Part shown: piece after piece, positions 1 through 8,324 of the stretch
Position numbering within the stretch: position 1 is the stretch's first letter
How the letters are laid out: each line of letters begins with the position of its first letter
Source: Bacteroidota bacterium
GTDB taxonomy: Bacteria > Bacteroidota > Bacteroidia > Bacteroidales > JAGONC01
Reading direction: 5' to 3'
Assembly (NCBI GenBank): GCA_022711405.1
Contig: JAKLFC010000015.1
Location: 30,923 to 94,922, forward strand
Length of the DNA: 64,000 nt
Notes under the pieces: model-generated
The model's database searches: none
What the model was told of the DNA's origin: nothing
What the model saw: only the letters and a program-made list of their open reading frames with translations
Translations under genes and position numbers: made by a program

Positions 1-489
1 GACCAGGGCGCGGGCGATGGCGACACGCTGGCGCTGACCTCCAGAGAGTTCATTGGGCTTATGCATCATCCGGTCGGTGAGCCTGACATTCTCGATGACT
101 TCCTTGGCCCTGTCCAGCCGCCTTGATTTGGAAATGCCGGCGTAGATCATGGGCAGCATCACATTTTCCAGGGCAGTGGAGCGGGGTAGAAGATTGAATG
201 TCTGAAAGATGAATCCTATTTCCCTGTTCCTGATCTCAGCCAGTTCATTGTCATTCAGTTTGCTGACATCATTACCGTTCAGGTAATAATGGCCGCTGGT
301 GGAAGTATCCAGGCATCCCAGGATGTTCATCAGGGTTGATTTCCCTGACCCTGACGGACCCATCAGTGCGACAAATTCGTTACGGTATATGGTAAGTGTG
401 ATGGACCGAAGCGCTTTGACGATCTCGGTCCCCACCTTGAAATGCCTTGTTATGTTCTCAAGCCGTATGACTTCCTGTTTTTCCTGCAT
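1..489 (-). CDS. ABC transporter ATP-binding protein, MacB/LolD type (partial)
   Basis: Read on the minus strand from an ATG at 489, the frame stays open for 163 codons to the window edge, so the C-terminal part is missing. Visible ATPase motifs are Walker [10 protein letters not shown] near residues 44-52, the Q-loop FQTFNLLPR near 95-103 and the signature LSGGQRQR near 148-155. The short N-terminus and the spacing match the MacB/LolD/FtsE class, which powers lipoprotein release or tripartite efflux rather than solute uptake. The Walker B and the partner permease would lie outside the window. It reads toward the edge, away from the exoprotein genes, so there is no sign of which substrate it serves. 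Confidence 0.93.
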   Translation of the reverse strand, partial: MQEKQEVIRLENITRHFKVGTEIVKALRSITLTIYRNEFVALMGPSGSGKSTLMNILGCLDTSTSGHYYLNGNDVSKLNDNELAEIRNREIGFIFQTFNLLPRSTALENVMLPMIYAGISKSRRLDRAKEVIENVRLTDRMMHKPNELSGGQRQRVAIARALV

Positions 490-605
490 GGGAATGATAA
501 TTTGGTATGACTGTCAAAGATACTATTTTAAAGCTATAAACGTATGATGCAGTCCTTTTATTTGAGCCCTGCCCCCAGGATCAAAGCTCAAATAAATAAG
601 GAAAA

Positions 606-3260
606 TCACTGGATCAGCACCTTTTTAACGACCCTGTCTTCTCCTGCCCGGATCTCAACGAAATAAACGCCGGAACCAAGCCCCTGCAACGGAAACGAAA
701 GGGTTACGGGCGACGGCCCCGGATCACTGTATTCGCGCTCATCCAGGAGCCTCCCTTCCATTTCAAACAATGAAACCTTCAAGTCACGTGTGTCTTTTGA
801 TTCGATCAGGATCGATATGTCGCCGGTTTGGCCCGGATTGGGGAAGATGACCGCTTTCAGCCCCTCCTCCTCACTGAGGTCCAGTTCGGCCTGACCGCTC
901 TCCTTCTCCTCGCCGGGATTTTGCGGGTCGAAGGGCTCGGAGATCGAATTGACGACATAGGCGATGTACCAGGGCCGGGCCCCGTTCAGGCCCTCATAGT
1001 AAAAGTAATCATGGTCCTTGCTGCCGTTGGGTCCCAGAAGGTACATGTTGGTCTTCAGGGAAGGTACGTTGATCCCGGAGCTTTGATTGAGCAGGGGCTC
1101 AAGCGATGCCTGGACCGATTCGCTGAATTCGGTGGACACCGTTGACTTGTCTGTGTACGTAACCTCATAGGATGCACTGACACCGGCATTGATGCGGAAT
1201 ACCTTGGGAACCTTATACGACAGGCCTGCGTCAACGGTTCGTTCGTAGGTGTTGGTCATGGTATAACTTGATGTGGAATCCGTTTTCTGGGCCAGCGTAA
1301 CAGCGATCCCTGCTGAACTGTTGTTCCAGCCAAAGGGCACGGATGGCGGGTTATATTTTTTAATGTCATTGTACATTGCCGTGCGTGCGTCTGTCATCCA
1401 TTCCTTCATGTCAGCATTGTTGGGATGTTCAATGAGGAAAGGGAATTCTTCGATGGGTATCGATTCAGGCAGGATGTTGTACCCGGTGGTCCTGAAGAGG
1501 TACTGTGTCGTCCGTGTGATGGGATATTGCAGGGTCACCGTGTCCCACCAGGGATAGGCCGAGTACCGGAACCGCTTGATCTTGGGGATTTTCCAGATGA
1601 AGTAACCGTATTCCTGAGATTCCATGCGGAGGTTGAACTCCAGTTCGTATTCCAGGGTTGTGTCGCGTGTAGTGCCAAACTGGTTCTTAAAGGCCCAGGA
1701 GTAATTGAACTCTTCACCGTAGGAGACGCTCAGCAGTTTTGAGTCGAGGTCGAGATCCATGCTTTCGCCCACGCTCCAATGGTCTTCTGAAGATGTACTG
1801 ATCCTGACCTTGTTCATGTTTTCCACGCTGAACTTCAGGGAACTGGCAGGGGAGACCCAATCGGCGTGTTTTTCGTCCCATGTTTCCCAGTCGATGCTCA
1901 CCGGCGGGGCGCCATCGGTGATGCCCACCAGCGTCCATGTGTCCTTGATGCCCTCATAGCTCACCGTGTCGGTCAGGTCATAGCTTTTCACAATCGAATC
2001 GGGATCCAGCATCCAGTTGTCGGAAATGAATCCCATTCCGTTGAACCGCTTGCTGTCGTCGGGATAAAAGTACCAGATAACCTGGCGATAACCGTCGATC
2101 CCGGGCAGGGCACCGGTCCAGTCGGCCGGGATGAGCTCACCGCCACCGCAGGACTGGTTGCCTTTCGACATGTCGCCGGGGCCTGAGATGGATGTGGGCA
2201 GTCCGATCTGTCCCTGGTTCACCATCCGATAATAACCGTTGTCGTTGCGGTACTCGATATAGTAAACAGGGTGATAATCCCCAACTTTATCCATTGTCAT
2301 CCCGATCCTGGTCATCCGGTCGGGATACTGTTCCTGTGAATCAGTCGTCTTCCGGCCTTTGACTGAACCCTCAAAGATCATAGCGGCACCGATGTACAGG
2401 TTGGTGCTGAAGTTCATGTCGACACAGTTGTTGCTGATGGCAAAATCCCTGCGCCCCTTATCGTTGATGTAGGGTGTTAACTTATAAATATATGTATAGT
2501 TATCCCCGGTACCATTGATCAGAATGTATTCGTTCCCATCGGCATCAAGTTGTTTGAGGATGCCCATGGGCATGGGTGAGCCGCCCAGTCCGGTGTCCTT
2601 GGTCCAACCCGTAGCAATGAAATGGCCGGAGACGCTGTCATATCTGTGTTCTTCAAGCACCCAGTGGTATTCGCTTGGAGATCCATCCTTGATATCATTG
2701 TAAATGAAATAAAGGCTATCTCCAACCTGGAAGGCACCCTGTCTCATAAGCCGGGGATCGGTGGTGGATTCAACGTTATAGGTGAACGGATCCGATGTCT
2801 GATCAAGGGGCATCTGGGCGAAGCAATCAGTGTACTTATCCGTACCGTTGTAATTCTTGATCTGCTGGTAGTACCAGAGCCGCCCATTGAACTTGAAGGT
2901 ACATACCCGCCACAGGTCGACATTATCGCCGGAGGTGTACGTCTCGTCGTAATACCCGAACAGCAGGTAGTTTTTCTTACTCGGTCCCATGGTATAGGGT
3001 ACCAGCAGTAAGGTGTCGTGGTCGGGGCGGAACGTATAGACATAGGCGTGTTGTTTTCCCTTGCCGCCGTCCACGAAATTAAAGATGTACACCGTGCCGT
3101 TCCAGGAAGCGCTGGTGACGCCCAGACCTCCACGGCTGCCGTTGTACCAGGAAACACCGGTGGCATCCCGCCACGAGAGATCAGGGGCAAAAAACTGTGG
3201 CTGTCCCTGTGCAATCGTAACCATGAAGAAAAGAAAGATGAGGGTATGGCGAGGTTTCAT
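606..3260 (-). CDS. Large T9SS-secreted exoprotein, paralogue of the 4272-7196 gene
   Basis: 884 aa. A signal peptide (about residues 1-19, ending at AQG/QPQ) sends it to the periplasm. The last ~80 residues form a type A T9SS sorting domain (VIFPNPG ... GVYFVEIRAG ... VVKKVLIQ), so it should cross the outer membrane by type IX secretion and be released or anchored. The body is aromatic- and Gly-rich, beta-strand-like, with no catalytic motif I recognise. Residues ~485-560 and ~680-760 are Ser/Thr-rich alternating strands around KVPKVFRINAG, which resemble the pore-forming hairpin of aerolysin/ETX-MTX2 proteins; this is pattern recognition only. It shares many blocks with the 974-aa neighbour, for example LVGITDGAPPV, YPWWDT and PWYIAYVVNS, and is separated from it by a beta-barrel gene. 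Confidence 0.85.
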   Translation of the reverse strand: MKPRHTLIFLFFMVTIAQGQPQFFAPDLSWRDATGVSWYNGSRGGLGVTSASWNGTVYIFNFVDGGKGKQHAYVYTFRPDHDTLLLVPYTMGPSKKNYLLFGYYDETYTSGDNVDLWRVCTFKFNGRLWYYQQIKNYNGTDKYTDCFAQMPLDQTSDPFTYNVESTTDPRLMRQGAFQVGDSLYFIYNDIKDGSPSEYHWVLEEHRYDSVSGHFIATGWTKDTGLGGSPMPMGILKQLDADGNEYILINGTGDNYTYIYKLTPYINDKGRRDFAISNNCVDMNFSTNLYIGAAMIFEGSVKGRKTTDSQEQYPDRMTRIGMTMDKVGDYHPVYYIEYRNDNGYYRMVNQGQIGLPTSISGPGDMSKGNQSCGGGELIPADWTGALPGIDGYRQVIWYFYPDDSKRFNGMGFISDNWMLDPDSIVKSYDLTDTVSYEGIKDTWTLVGITDGAPPVSIDWETWDEKHADWVSPASSLKFSVENMNKVRISTSSEDHWSVGESMDLDLDSKLLSVSYGEEFNYSWAFKNQFGTTRDTTLEYELEFNLRMESQEYGYFIWKIPKIKRFRYSAYPWWDTVTLQYPITRTTQYLFRTTGYNILPESIPIEEFPFLIEHPNNADMKEWMTDARTAMYNDIKKYNPPSVPFGWNNSSAGIAVTLAQKTDSTSSYTMTNTYERTVDAGLSYKVPKVFRINAGVSASYEVTYTDKSTVSTEFSESVQASLEPLLNQSSGINVPSLKTNMYLLGPNGSKDHDYFYYEGLNGARPWYIAYVVNSISEPFDPQNPGEEKESGQAELDLSEEEGLKAVIFPNPGQTGDISILIESKDTRDLKVSLFEMEGRLLDEREYSDPGPSPVTLSFPLQGLGSGVYFVEIRAGEDRVVKKVLIQ

Positions 3261-3277
3261 GGGGGTTGATATTAAAA

Positions 3278-3307
3278 GTTATTAATGGTTATTGATGGTT
3301 ATTATTG
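3278..3307 (+). repeat. 10-bp tandem array, GTTATTNNTG unit, 3 copies
   Basis: Three consecutive 10-bp units (GTTATTAATG, GTTATTGATG, GTTATTATTG) fill the gap between the 884-aa gene start and the end of the barrel gene. The same unit occurs five times at 4231-4280 on the other side of the barrel gene, and a degenerate version lies at 29514-29553. The period equals about one helical turn. Confidence 0.85.
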
Positions 3308-3326
3308 GTGTCACGCTGTGTGTGAT

Positions 3327-4202
3327 TTAAAGGCCAACGATGATCCCGCCGTTGACTACAATGTCGGCCCCGATACCTGTCATGGCATACAGGGACACCG
3401 GCCCGCTGACATGCCAGCGAATGGCAACAGTGCCATCGAGGAACGACCGGTTGATGCTCCTGGAGTTGATCTCGTCCACCAGCAGGTCGCCATTGGATTC
3501 GTACACCCGTTTGATCGTATATTCATGGTTCGACAGGAGCCAGTAGAAACCGGGTCCGGCCGACAGAACCAGATCGCCGGTGGTATAGGTGGCCATGAGG
3601 CTCACACGCTGGTAGAACGAACGGTAAGTGTCGCGGTTGGTCTGCAGGAATCCTTCGGGTACAGGATTGATATTGTCGGTGACCGTCACGGCTTCCCCGA
3701 AAGTGCAGATGAAGAAGGGCCGCAGCGAAATGCCCCAGTGGGGATCCAGCGCGTACGACACATCCAATCCCATCCCCACACAGGGTTTCTGGAATTTGGA
3801 ATCGATGGTGTACTCGTCCGTGTCAGTGACATGGTTATGGATGGTCGTGTAGGAGCTGGCAATCCCCAGCAGCAGGGTGGCCGTGGCATGCCATTTTGAA
3901 TCCGGCCTGCCGTAGAGTACCATGCTGGCCTCAAAGTTCACGTTGTTGACCCGGCTGTTACGATCGATCACCGAGTCGATCGCATCAAGTTCTTCCCCGT
4001 TGAAGTCGTAGGTGCCAAAGTCCTCCCCATACCAAACCGAATGGTTCGACAGCCGGTTCAGCTTGAGGTCAGCGTTCAGGTAAGAATAGGAGGCCCCGAT
4101 GAAAAATCGGGATTCGCTTTTTACCGGTGCCTGACTAGTTTCCTGGGAGCGCACGATCAGTGCGAGACAAAGGATAAGCGTGGAGAATATCAGTTTTTTC
4201 AT
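3327..4202 (-). CDS. Outer-membrane beta-barrel protein between two T9SS exoproteins
   Basis: 291 aa with a clear signal peptide (MKKLIFSTLILCLALIVRSQ) and an alternating polar/aromatic strand pattern typical of small outer-membrane barrels. Strand-like segments such as FFIGASYSYLNADLKL, KWHATATLLLGIASSY and LVLSAGPGFYWLLSNHEY recur through its length. It ends with IVVNGGIIVGL rather than the usual C-terminal aromatic residue. There is no T9SS sorting domain, so it should stay in the outer membrane. It sits between two paralogous exoproteins on the same strand and may act with them, for example as an anchor or immunity partner, but that is inference. It is bracketed by GTTATT decamer arrays. 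Confidence 0.72.
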   Translation of the reverse strand: MKKLIFSTLILCLALIVRSQETSQAPVKSESRFFIGASYSYLNADLKLNRLSNHSVWYGEDFGTYDFNGEELDAIDSVIDRNSRVNNVNFEASMVLYGRPDSKWHATATLLLGIASSYTTIHNHVTDTDEYTIDSKFQKPCVGMGLDVSYALDPHWGISLRPFFICTFGEAVTVTDNINPVPEGFLQTNRDTYRSFYQRVSLMATYTTGDLVLSAGPGFYWLLSNHEYTIKRVYESNGDLLVDEINSRSINRSFLDGTVAIRWHVSGPVSLYAMTGIGADIVVNGGIIVGL

Positions 4203-4230
4203 TAGGGTGAAGTATATATAGTGATAAATT

Positions 4231-4280
4231 GTTATTCGTTGTTATTGGTGGTTATTCTTGGTTATTTGTAGTTATTCGGT
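4231..4280 (+). repeat. 10-bp tandem array, GTTATTNNTN unit, 5 copies
   Basis: Five exactly phased 10-bp units run from 4231 to 4280, each starting GTTATT. The last unit overlaps the stop codon of the 974-aa gene (complement of TTA at 4272-4274). It belongs to the same family as 3278-3307, so the barrel gene is flanked on both sides in the same orientation. Confidence 0.9.
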
Positions 4281-7196
4281 GTGGATGATCATTTTTTTGA
4301 CGACTTGCTCATTGCCTGACCGGATCACCAGCAGATAAATGCCAGGGGAGAGGCTTAATCCGTGGAATAATTCGGTAAGGGACCTTGTGCCGGGGCTGAC
4401 CGATTCATTGTGTGCCAGTGTGATGCCGGCAATATTGAGCAGGCGGAGGTCGTATGTATCGGTTGCAGCCTGATCGATCGTGATCCTGACATCATGGCTG
4501 TTTGAGGGATTGGGGAAGATCAGGGCTTTCAGGTCCGATGGCTGCTGGAGCTTATCGGTGGCTTTGATGCGGAACGGTCTCCATAACGACCTGACACGTT
4601 CGCCGGCAACGTTATAGCCCCTGACGGTCCAGTAAAGTGTTGTTCCCGGTTCAGCCCGGAGCGCGGGAATCGTTGCATAGGAACGGTCGCCGATCGAATC
4701 GCTGTAGATGACATTTCCTGCGACCAGGTTCGGCTGGGTGGAAATGAAAAGCGTGTACTGTCCGAGGGGGCCGTTCTCGGCTTCCCACGTGAAGATCATT
4801 TCGGGCGGATTGATCTCTTCTCCGTCGCCCGGGGTCAGCAATTCGATCTCATCGAGGGTTGAATTGACGATGTAAGCCACATACCAGGGCATGATACTGT
4901 CGAGTCCGTCAAAGTACCATAAGTCGGTGGTGATCTCAGGAGTGAGCATGAACACATCCATGGTCAGCAACGAGAGGTTGATGCCATCTTCCGAATTCTC
5001 CAGGTTTTCCAGGGAGGCTTGCACCGAATGCTTGAAATCGGTGGTCACGGTCGTCTCCGACGAATAGGTGCCTTCCCAGCTTGTGGTTTCTCCGGCGTGG
5101 ATACGAAACACATGGGGAATTTTAGCCGTCTGCCCCATTTCACATTTCACTTCGTAGGTGTTGGTCGCCTCGTAGGTAGAGCTGGAACCGGCCGATACGC
5201 TCATGGTCCCGGATACCCCGCCGGTGTGGGTGACCCATGAGAGGCTGATGATCGGATCAACACCGTTCTGGTCCACTGCTTCGTTCAGGTCATAGCGCGC
5301 ATCAGCTTTCCAGTCCGACAGCATCTCTCCGTTCGGCTCATTCACATAGAACGGGAAACCCTCGATAGGCCTGGGTTCAGGGACGACCGAATAATTTTCC
5401 ACGCGGAAGAGATACTGCAGGGAGTTTGGGATGGGGTAGACCAGTTCGGTCGTATCCCACCAGGGATAGAGCGAATATTCGAACCGCCAGATCTCCGGGA
5501 CTTTCCAAAGAAAGAAGCCCTTATCCTGGTTATCCGGTCTGAGCTTGAATGCCAGATCATAGGTAACCGTAATCTCCGTTTCATGTGCAACTGTTTTTTT
5601 GAAGAGGTTGCAATATTTATACTCTTCACTCAGCGATCCGTTTATCTTTTTAAGGTCGCTTTTTACGTCAATGCTTTCCCCGATGCTCCACTGGTCTTCG
5701 GTCGTATTGGAGACGTCGACACTTTCTGAGTTTTCAATGCTGAATTCCAGCGAGCTTGCCTCGGTGGTATTGTTATAATGCGTGGAGTCCCAGGCGTACC
5801 AGTCCATACACACTGGTGGTGCACCGTCGATGATTCCCACCAGTGTCCACAGGTCTCTGACCGAGCCGCCCCATTGGATGGTGTCGTTGAGGTTGGGACT
5901 TGTGACAATATCGTCATCATCGAATAACCAGTTGTCAGACTGGAAACCGGCGGCATTGAAGTGTTTGTTACCGTCGGGGAAGAAGATCCAGTTGTACTGC
6001 CGTAAACCGTTAGGCCCGTCGATTGCATCCGACCAGTGGGTGGGGATCAGTTCAAAGGTGCCGCACATCTGCAATCCACCGGAAATGGTACCAGGTGGTG
6101 ATATTGAAGAAGGAAGGGTGATTATACCTTCATGGACTTTCACATAGTAACCGTTGTCGTCGCGGTATTCCATGTAGCGGACGGCATAGGTTCCGTTAGA
6201 ACTCGTATAGGTATCGATTCCGAAGTGAGTGATCCTGTCGGGGTACTGTTCGTTGGATTCCGAGGTTTTTTTACCCCGGATCGATCCTTCCAGAAGTGCA
6301 AATCCCTGTACATCGGTTTGGGAAAAATTAGCATCAACGCAGCTGGAGACTGTGAATGTTGTTTTTCCCCCGGACACTGCAGGAACGAACTTATAGACAT
6401 ATGAATCAGCCCCGCTGGTACTGACCACCACGTATTCATTGCCCAGGACATCGAGGCGTTTGACGATCCCGGGTGTCATCAGGCCGTGCAGTGTCGTCAT
6501 CTGGTCGCAGCCCGATTGATACACGAACTGGTTTTTTGTTTCGTCCCAGGCAAACTGTTCGATGATCCAGCTTCCGTAATGGGACGATGAGGTGGTATCA
6601 TCGAACGTAAGGAAGTACAGCATCTCATTTAGCTCAAATGCTCCCATCCGCATCTTCTGCGGATTGGAGGATGATTCCACGCAATACGTGTAGGGATCCA
6701 GGTCGCTGCTTTCAGGGATCTGGGCAAAACAATCGGTATAATGGTGGTCGTCTGACCCAATGCCGGCATCGACATTGTTCTGGATCTGCTGGTAGTACCA
6801 CAGCCGGCCTCCGTAGGTAAAGGTGAAGACCCGCCAGAGGTTGATGCCGTCATCATACGGATAGGTCTCTCCGCCATACCCGAATTCAAGTTGATTTGAC
6901 TTATCGGGACCCATGTAAAAGGGAGTCAGGTTTCCATTGGTGTGGTTCTGACGGAATGTATATACCATCGGAAATGAGTACAGGGTAATATCTTCGTAGT
7001 TGAAGACATAAATGACTCCGTTATAGGTCCCGCAGGTCACGCCATATCCTCCGTATTCGCCGCTGTACCAGCGCGCGCTGCTGTTGTCGTGAAAAGGATT
7101 GTCAGGAGTGATATCCTGGGCCGAAAGGAGAACAGGAATAATGATCATGCTGAGAATCAGATTGATCCTCATGACGGGAGGGTATAGCTTTTTCAT
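4272..7196 (-). CDS. Large T9SS-secreted exoprotein with extra Fn3-like domain
   Basis: 974 aa. The N-terminus is a signal peptide ending LLSAQ; a second Met at codon 9 (7172) would give a tighter one. The first ~770 residues align block by block with the 884-aa protein: WYSGEYGGYGVT, the GFQSDNW block, LVGIIDGAPPV, YPWWDT, KIPHVFRIHAG and PWYVAYIVNS. Between this core and the T9SS type A sorting domain (LIFPNPS ... GIYLLVIRSG ... VVKKMIIHTE) lies an additional ~90-residue beta domain (LYWTVRGYNVAGERVRS) resembling fibronectin type III/Ig repeats. The paralogue lacks this domain. The Ser/Thr-rich strands near residues 670-740 again look like an aerolysin-type insertion hairpin. The protein should be exported through T9SS. 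Its function is unknown. Confidence 0.85.
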   Translation of the reverse strand: MKKLYPPVMRINLILSMIIIPVLLSAQDITPDNPFHDNSSARWYSGEYGGYGVTCGTYNGVIYVFNYEDITLYSFPMVYTFRQNHTNGNLTPFYMGPDKSNQLEFGYGGETYPYDDGINLWRVFTFTYGGRLWYYQQIQNNVDAGIGSDDHHYTDCFAQIPESSDLDPYTYCVESSSNPQKMRMGAFELNEMLYFLTFDDTTSSSHYGSWIIEQFAWDETKNQFVYQSGCDQMTTLHGLMTPGIVKRLDVLGNEYVVVSTSGADSYVYKFVPAVSGGKTTFTVSSCVDANFSQTDVQGFALLEGSIRGKKTSESNEQYPDRITHFGIDTYTSSNGTYAVRYMEYRDDNGYYVKVHEGIITLPSSISPPGTISGGLQMCGTFELIPTHWSDAIDGPNGLRQYNWIFFPDGNKHFNAAGFQSDNWLFDDDDIVTSPNLNDTIQWGGSVRDLWTLVGIIDGAPPVCMDWYAWDSTHYNNTTEASSLEFSIENSESVDVSNTTEDQWSIGESIDVKSDLKKINGSLSEEYKYCNLFKKTVAHETEITVTYDLAFKLRPDNQDKGFFLWKVPEIWRFEYSLYPWWDTTELVYPIPNSLQYLFRVENYSVVPEPRPIEGFPFYVNEPNGEMLSDWKADARYDLNEAVDQNGVDPIISLSWVTHTGGVSGTMSVSAGSSSTYEATNTYEVKCEMGQTAKIPHVFRIHAGETTSWEGTYSSETTVTTDFKHSVQASLENLENSEDGINLSLLTMDVFMLTPEITTDLWYFDGLDSIMPWYVAYIVNSTLDEIELLTPGDGEEINPPEMIFTWEAENGPLGQYTLFISTQPNLVAGNVIYSDSIGDRSYATIPALRAEPGTTLYWTVRGYNVAGERVRSLWRPFRIKATDKLQQPSDLKALIFPNPSNSHDVRITIDQAATDTYDLRLLNIAGITLAHNESVSPGTRSLTELFHGLSLSPGIYLLVIRSGNEQVVKKMIIHTE

Positions 7197-7353
7197 GGGA
7201 ATTAGATTTTCTTGATCTAAATGGCGACGTGCAAAAAAGAAGCGATAATAATAAAAAAATAGTGTCCTATGTATCCATTTTAAAAAAATGTTACACAGTT
7301 CCTGGTATCATTTCTTCCGGAATAAAGAAAGTGGATGATGGAAGGTTTTACTG

Positions 7354-7386
7354 AAATAAAAGTCCTGAAAGCCTTTGCTTTCAGGA
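7354..7386 (-). terminator. Rho-independent-like terminator downstream of higBA
   Basis: A perfect 10-bp stem (7363-7372 with 7377-7386, 4-nt loop) is followed on the minus strand by a T-rich run reading CTTTTATTTC. It lies downstream of the antitoxin and of the yifB-tail copy, and upstream of the 974-aa gene. Confidence 0.6.
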
Positions 7387-7411
7387 ATCCTGATCAGCCC
7401 CTATCCTCTGG

Positions 7412-7437
7412 CCCCTTCCCCCACCCGGGGGAAGGGG
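7412..7437. repeat. Perfect 11-bp G/C inverted repeat after the yifB-tail copy
   Basis: CCCCTTCCCCC at 7412-7422 pairs with 7427-7437 around a 4-nt loop. It occupies the same position relative to the yifB-tail copy as the hairpin at 8293-8312 does to the real yifB stop. The two may be diverged copies of one terminator or palindromic intergenic repeat. Confidence 0.75.
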
Positions 7438-7452
7438 AAATACTGACCCTTC

Positions 7453-7510
7453 CTTACGTCCCCCAGCTTTCCCTGTTGAGGCTGCGGTACTGGATCGCTT
7501 CGGCCAGATG
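7453..7510 (-). pseudogene. Diverged copy of the yifB 3' end
   Basis: 58 bp match 8324-8381 at 54 positions. Read on the minus strand it encodes [18 protein letters not shown] and a TAA stop, against [18 protein letters not shown] in the intact gene. Three of the four differences are synonymous, which suggests the copy diverged while still part of a functional yifB, for example in a related strain. No in-frame upstream part of yifB is present; the copy starts about 30 bp after the antitoxin stop. Confidence 0.85.
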
Positions 7511-7539
7511 TTTAGAAGAAATCTTTATTAGGGGGTTGA

Positions 7540-7830
7540 TTATTCGATGGATATCTGAAGATTCTTCCCCAAACCGACCTTCAATATCCTATAAAACGTT
7601 GACAATTGAATTTCACTCTTCCCTGACTCGATCCTGGAAATGTAACTCTTTTTCGTTCCTGTTCTTTGTGCAAGCTCTTCCTGGGTCAGATTAGCTTCTT
7701 TTCTGGCCTCTTTTAGTAAGACACCCAGCCTGAAAGCCATTGCATCCGTCTCAAATTTTTCCCTTTCTGGAGTTCCTTTTTTGCCGTACTCCTTTTCTAA
7801 GAGTTGTTCGAATGTGGTTATTCTGGTCAT
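7540..7830 (-). CDS. higA: HigA-like XRE-family antitoxin
   Basis: 96 aa. Residues ~35-90 form an XRE helix-turn-helix: FRLGVLLKEARKEANLTQEE for the first helices, then LAQRTGTKKSYISRIESGKS for the recognition helix. This fold binds operator DNA and, in HigBA-type modules, the N-terminal part neutralises the toxin. Its ATG overlaps the toxin TGA (ATGA at 7827-7830), so the two are translationally coupled, toxin first, as is usual for HigBA. A palindromic GTTAAC-N6-GTTAAC element in the promoter (8183-8200) is a good candidate operator for autoregulation. The symbol is by family resemblance, not by an exact match. Confidence 0.85.
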   Translation of the reverse strand: MTRITTFEQLLEKEYGKKGTPEREKFETDAMAFRLGVLLKEARKEANLTQEELAQRTGTKKSYISRIESGKSEIQLSTFYRILKVGLGKNLQISIE

Positions 7831-8174
7831 TTTAAATTCCTGTTTTTATAGCTGAAATATTCACGTCTGAGCTTTTGTGCTAATTCAATCTCTTTCTTTG
7901 GGGTCTTCCGGGTTTTCTTAAGAAAACAATTGACAAGGACAATGAGCTGTTTATCATCAAAAAAGGATAATATCCTTATCTCTTTAAAGGTCGTGCTGAT
8001 CCTTATTTCATATAATCCATCAGAATCTTTCAGGCATTTTAAAAACTTTTGTGGAACCTGCTCGGTATGCTGAACCATCCAGAGAACATAAAGAATTTTT
8101 CCTCTGACTTTGAAATCCTGCTGAACATAGAAGCTGATAAAATAATCTCCCCAAAATATAATCTCTCGTATCAC
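7827..8174 (-). CDS. higB: HigB/RelE-like toxin (phage Gp49-like family)
   Basis: 115 aa, basic, with the family layout: REIIFWGDYF at the start, then GLYEIRISTTFKEIRILSFF, LIVLVNCFLKKTRKTPKKEI and a C-terminal basic helix. Members of this family cleave mRNA on the ribosome until bound by their antitoxin. The start is a GTG at 8174; no ATG fits before the conserved core. A consensus Bacteroidota -7 element ends only 5 nt upstream, so the mRNA may be leaderless. It is encoded ahead of and overlapping higA by 4 bp. The pair lies between two copies of the yifB 3' end, which points to insertion as a unit. Confidence 0.85.
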   Translation of the reverse strand: MIREIIFWGDYFISFYVQQDFKVRGKILYVLWMVQHTEQVPQKFLKCLKDSDGLYEIRISTTFKEIRILSFFDDKQLIVLVNCFLKKTRKTPKKEIELAQKLRREYFSYKNRNLK

Positions 8175-8178
8175 GGCA

Positions 8179-8208
8179 CAAAGTTAACTATATGGTTAAC
8201 ACAATCAA
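8179..8208 (-). promoter_or_regulatory. Consensus Bacteroidota promoter of higBA
   Basis: On the minus strand TTG (8208-8206) is followed after exactly 19 nt by TAACTTTG (8186-8179). This matches the -33 TTG / -7 TAnnTTTG consensus of the Bacteroidota primary sigma factor. The predicted start site falls on or next to the GTG of the toxin. Confidence 0.78.
8183..8200. promoter_or_regulatory. Candidate HigA operator, GTTAAC-N6-GTTAAC
   Basis: Two self-complementary GTTAAC half-sites separated by 6 bp lie between, and partly over, the -33 and -7 elements of the higBA promoter. Their position would let the antitoxin block RNA polymerase. Assignment to HigA is inference from position. Confidence 0.55.
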
Positions 8209-8292
8209 AAAAATACCTATAAATTATTCTTCCAGTAAAGCGGAGACATCAAGTCACTGCTTCACCGTAGGCCAGCCCCCTTCTCCTAGCCT

Positions 8293-8312
8293 CCTCCCCC
8301 GAATGGGGGAGG
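8293..8312. terminator. G/C hairpin downstream of yifB
   Basis: An 8-bp perfect stem (8293-8300 with 8305-8312, loop GAAT) sits just after the yifB stop on the minus strand, inside a longer imperfect pyrimidine/purine inverted repeat (about 8275-8324). There is no clear T tract, so it may be a palindromic intergenic repeat rather than a true terminator. Confidence 0.5.
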
Positions 8313-8324
8313 TTGGGAGGGGGC

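Larger units (their letters stand above)
7197..7539. other. Intergenic region holding terminator, G/C hairpin and yifB-tail copy
   Basis: This 343-bp gap has no independent gene. From left to right it holds an AT-rich leader of the 974-aa gene, a minus-strand terminator-like hairpin at 7354-7386, an 11-bp perfect G/C inverted repeat at 7412-7437, and a diverged copy of the yifB 3' end at 7453-7510. The remaining bases up to 7539 follow the antitoxin stop. Confidence 0.8.
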
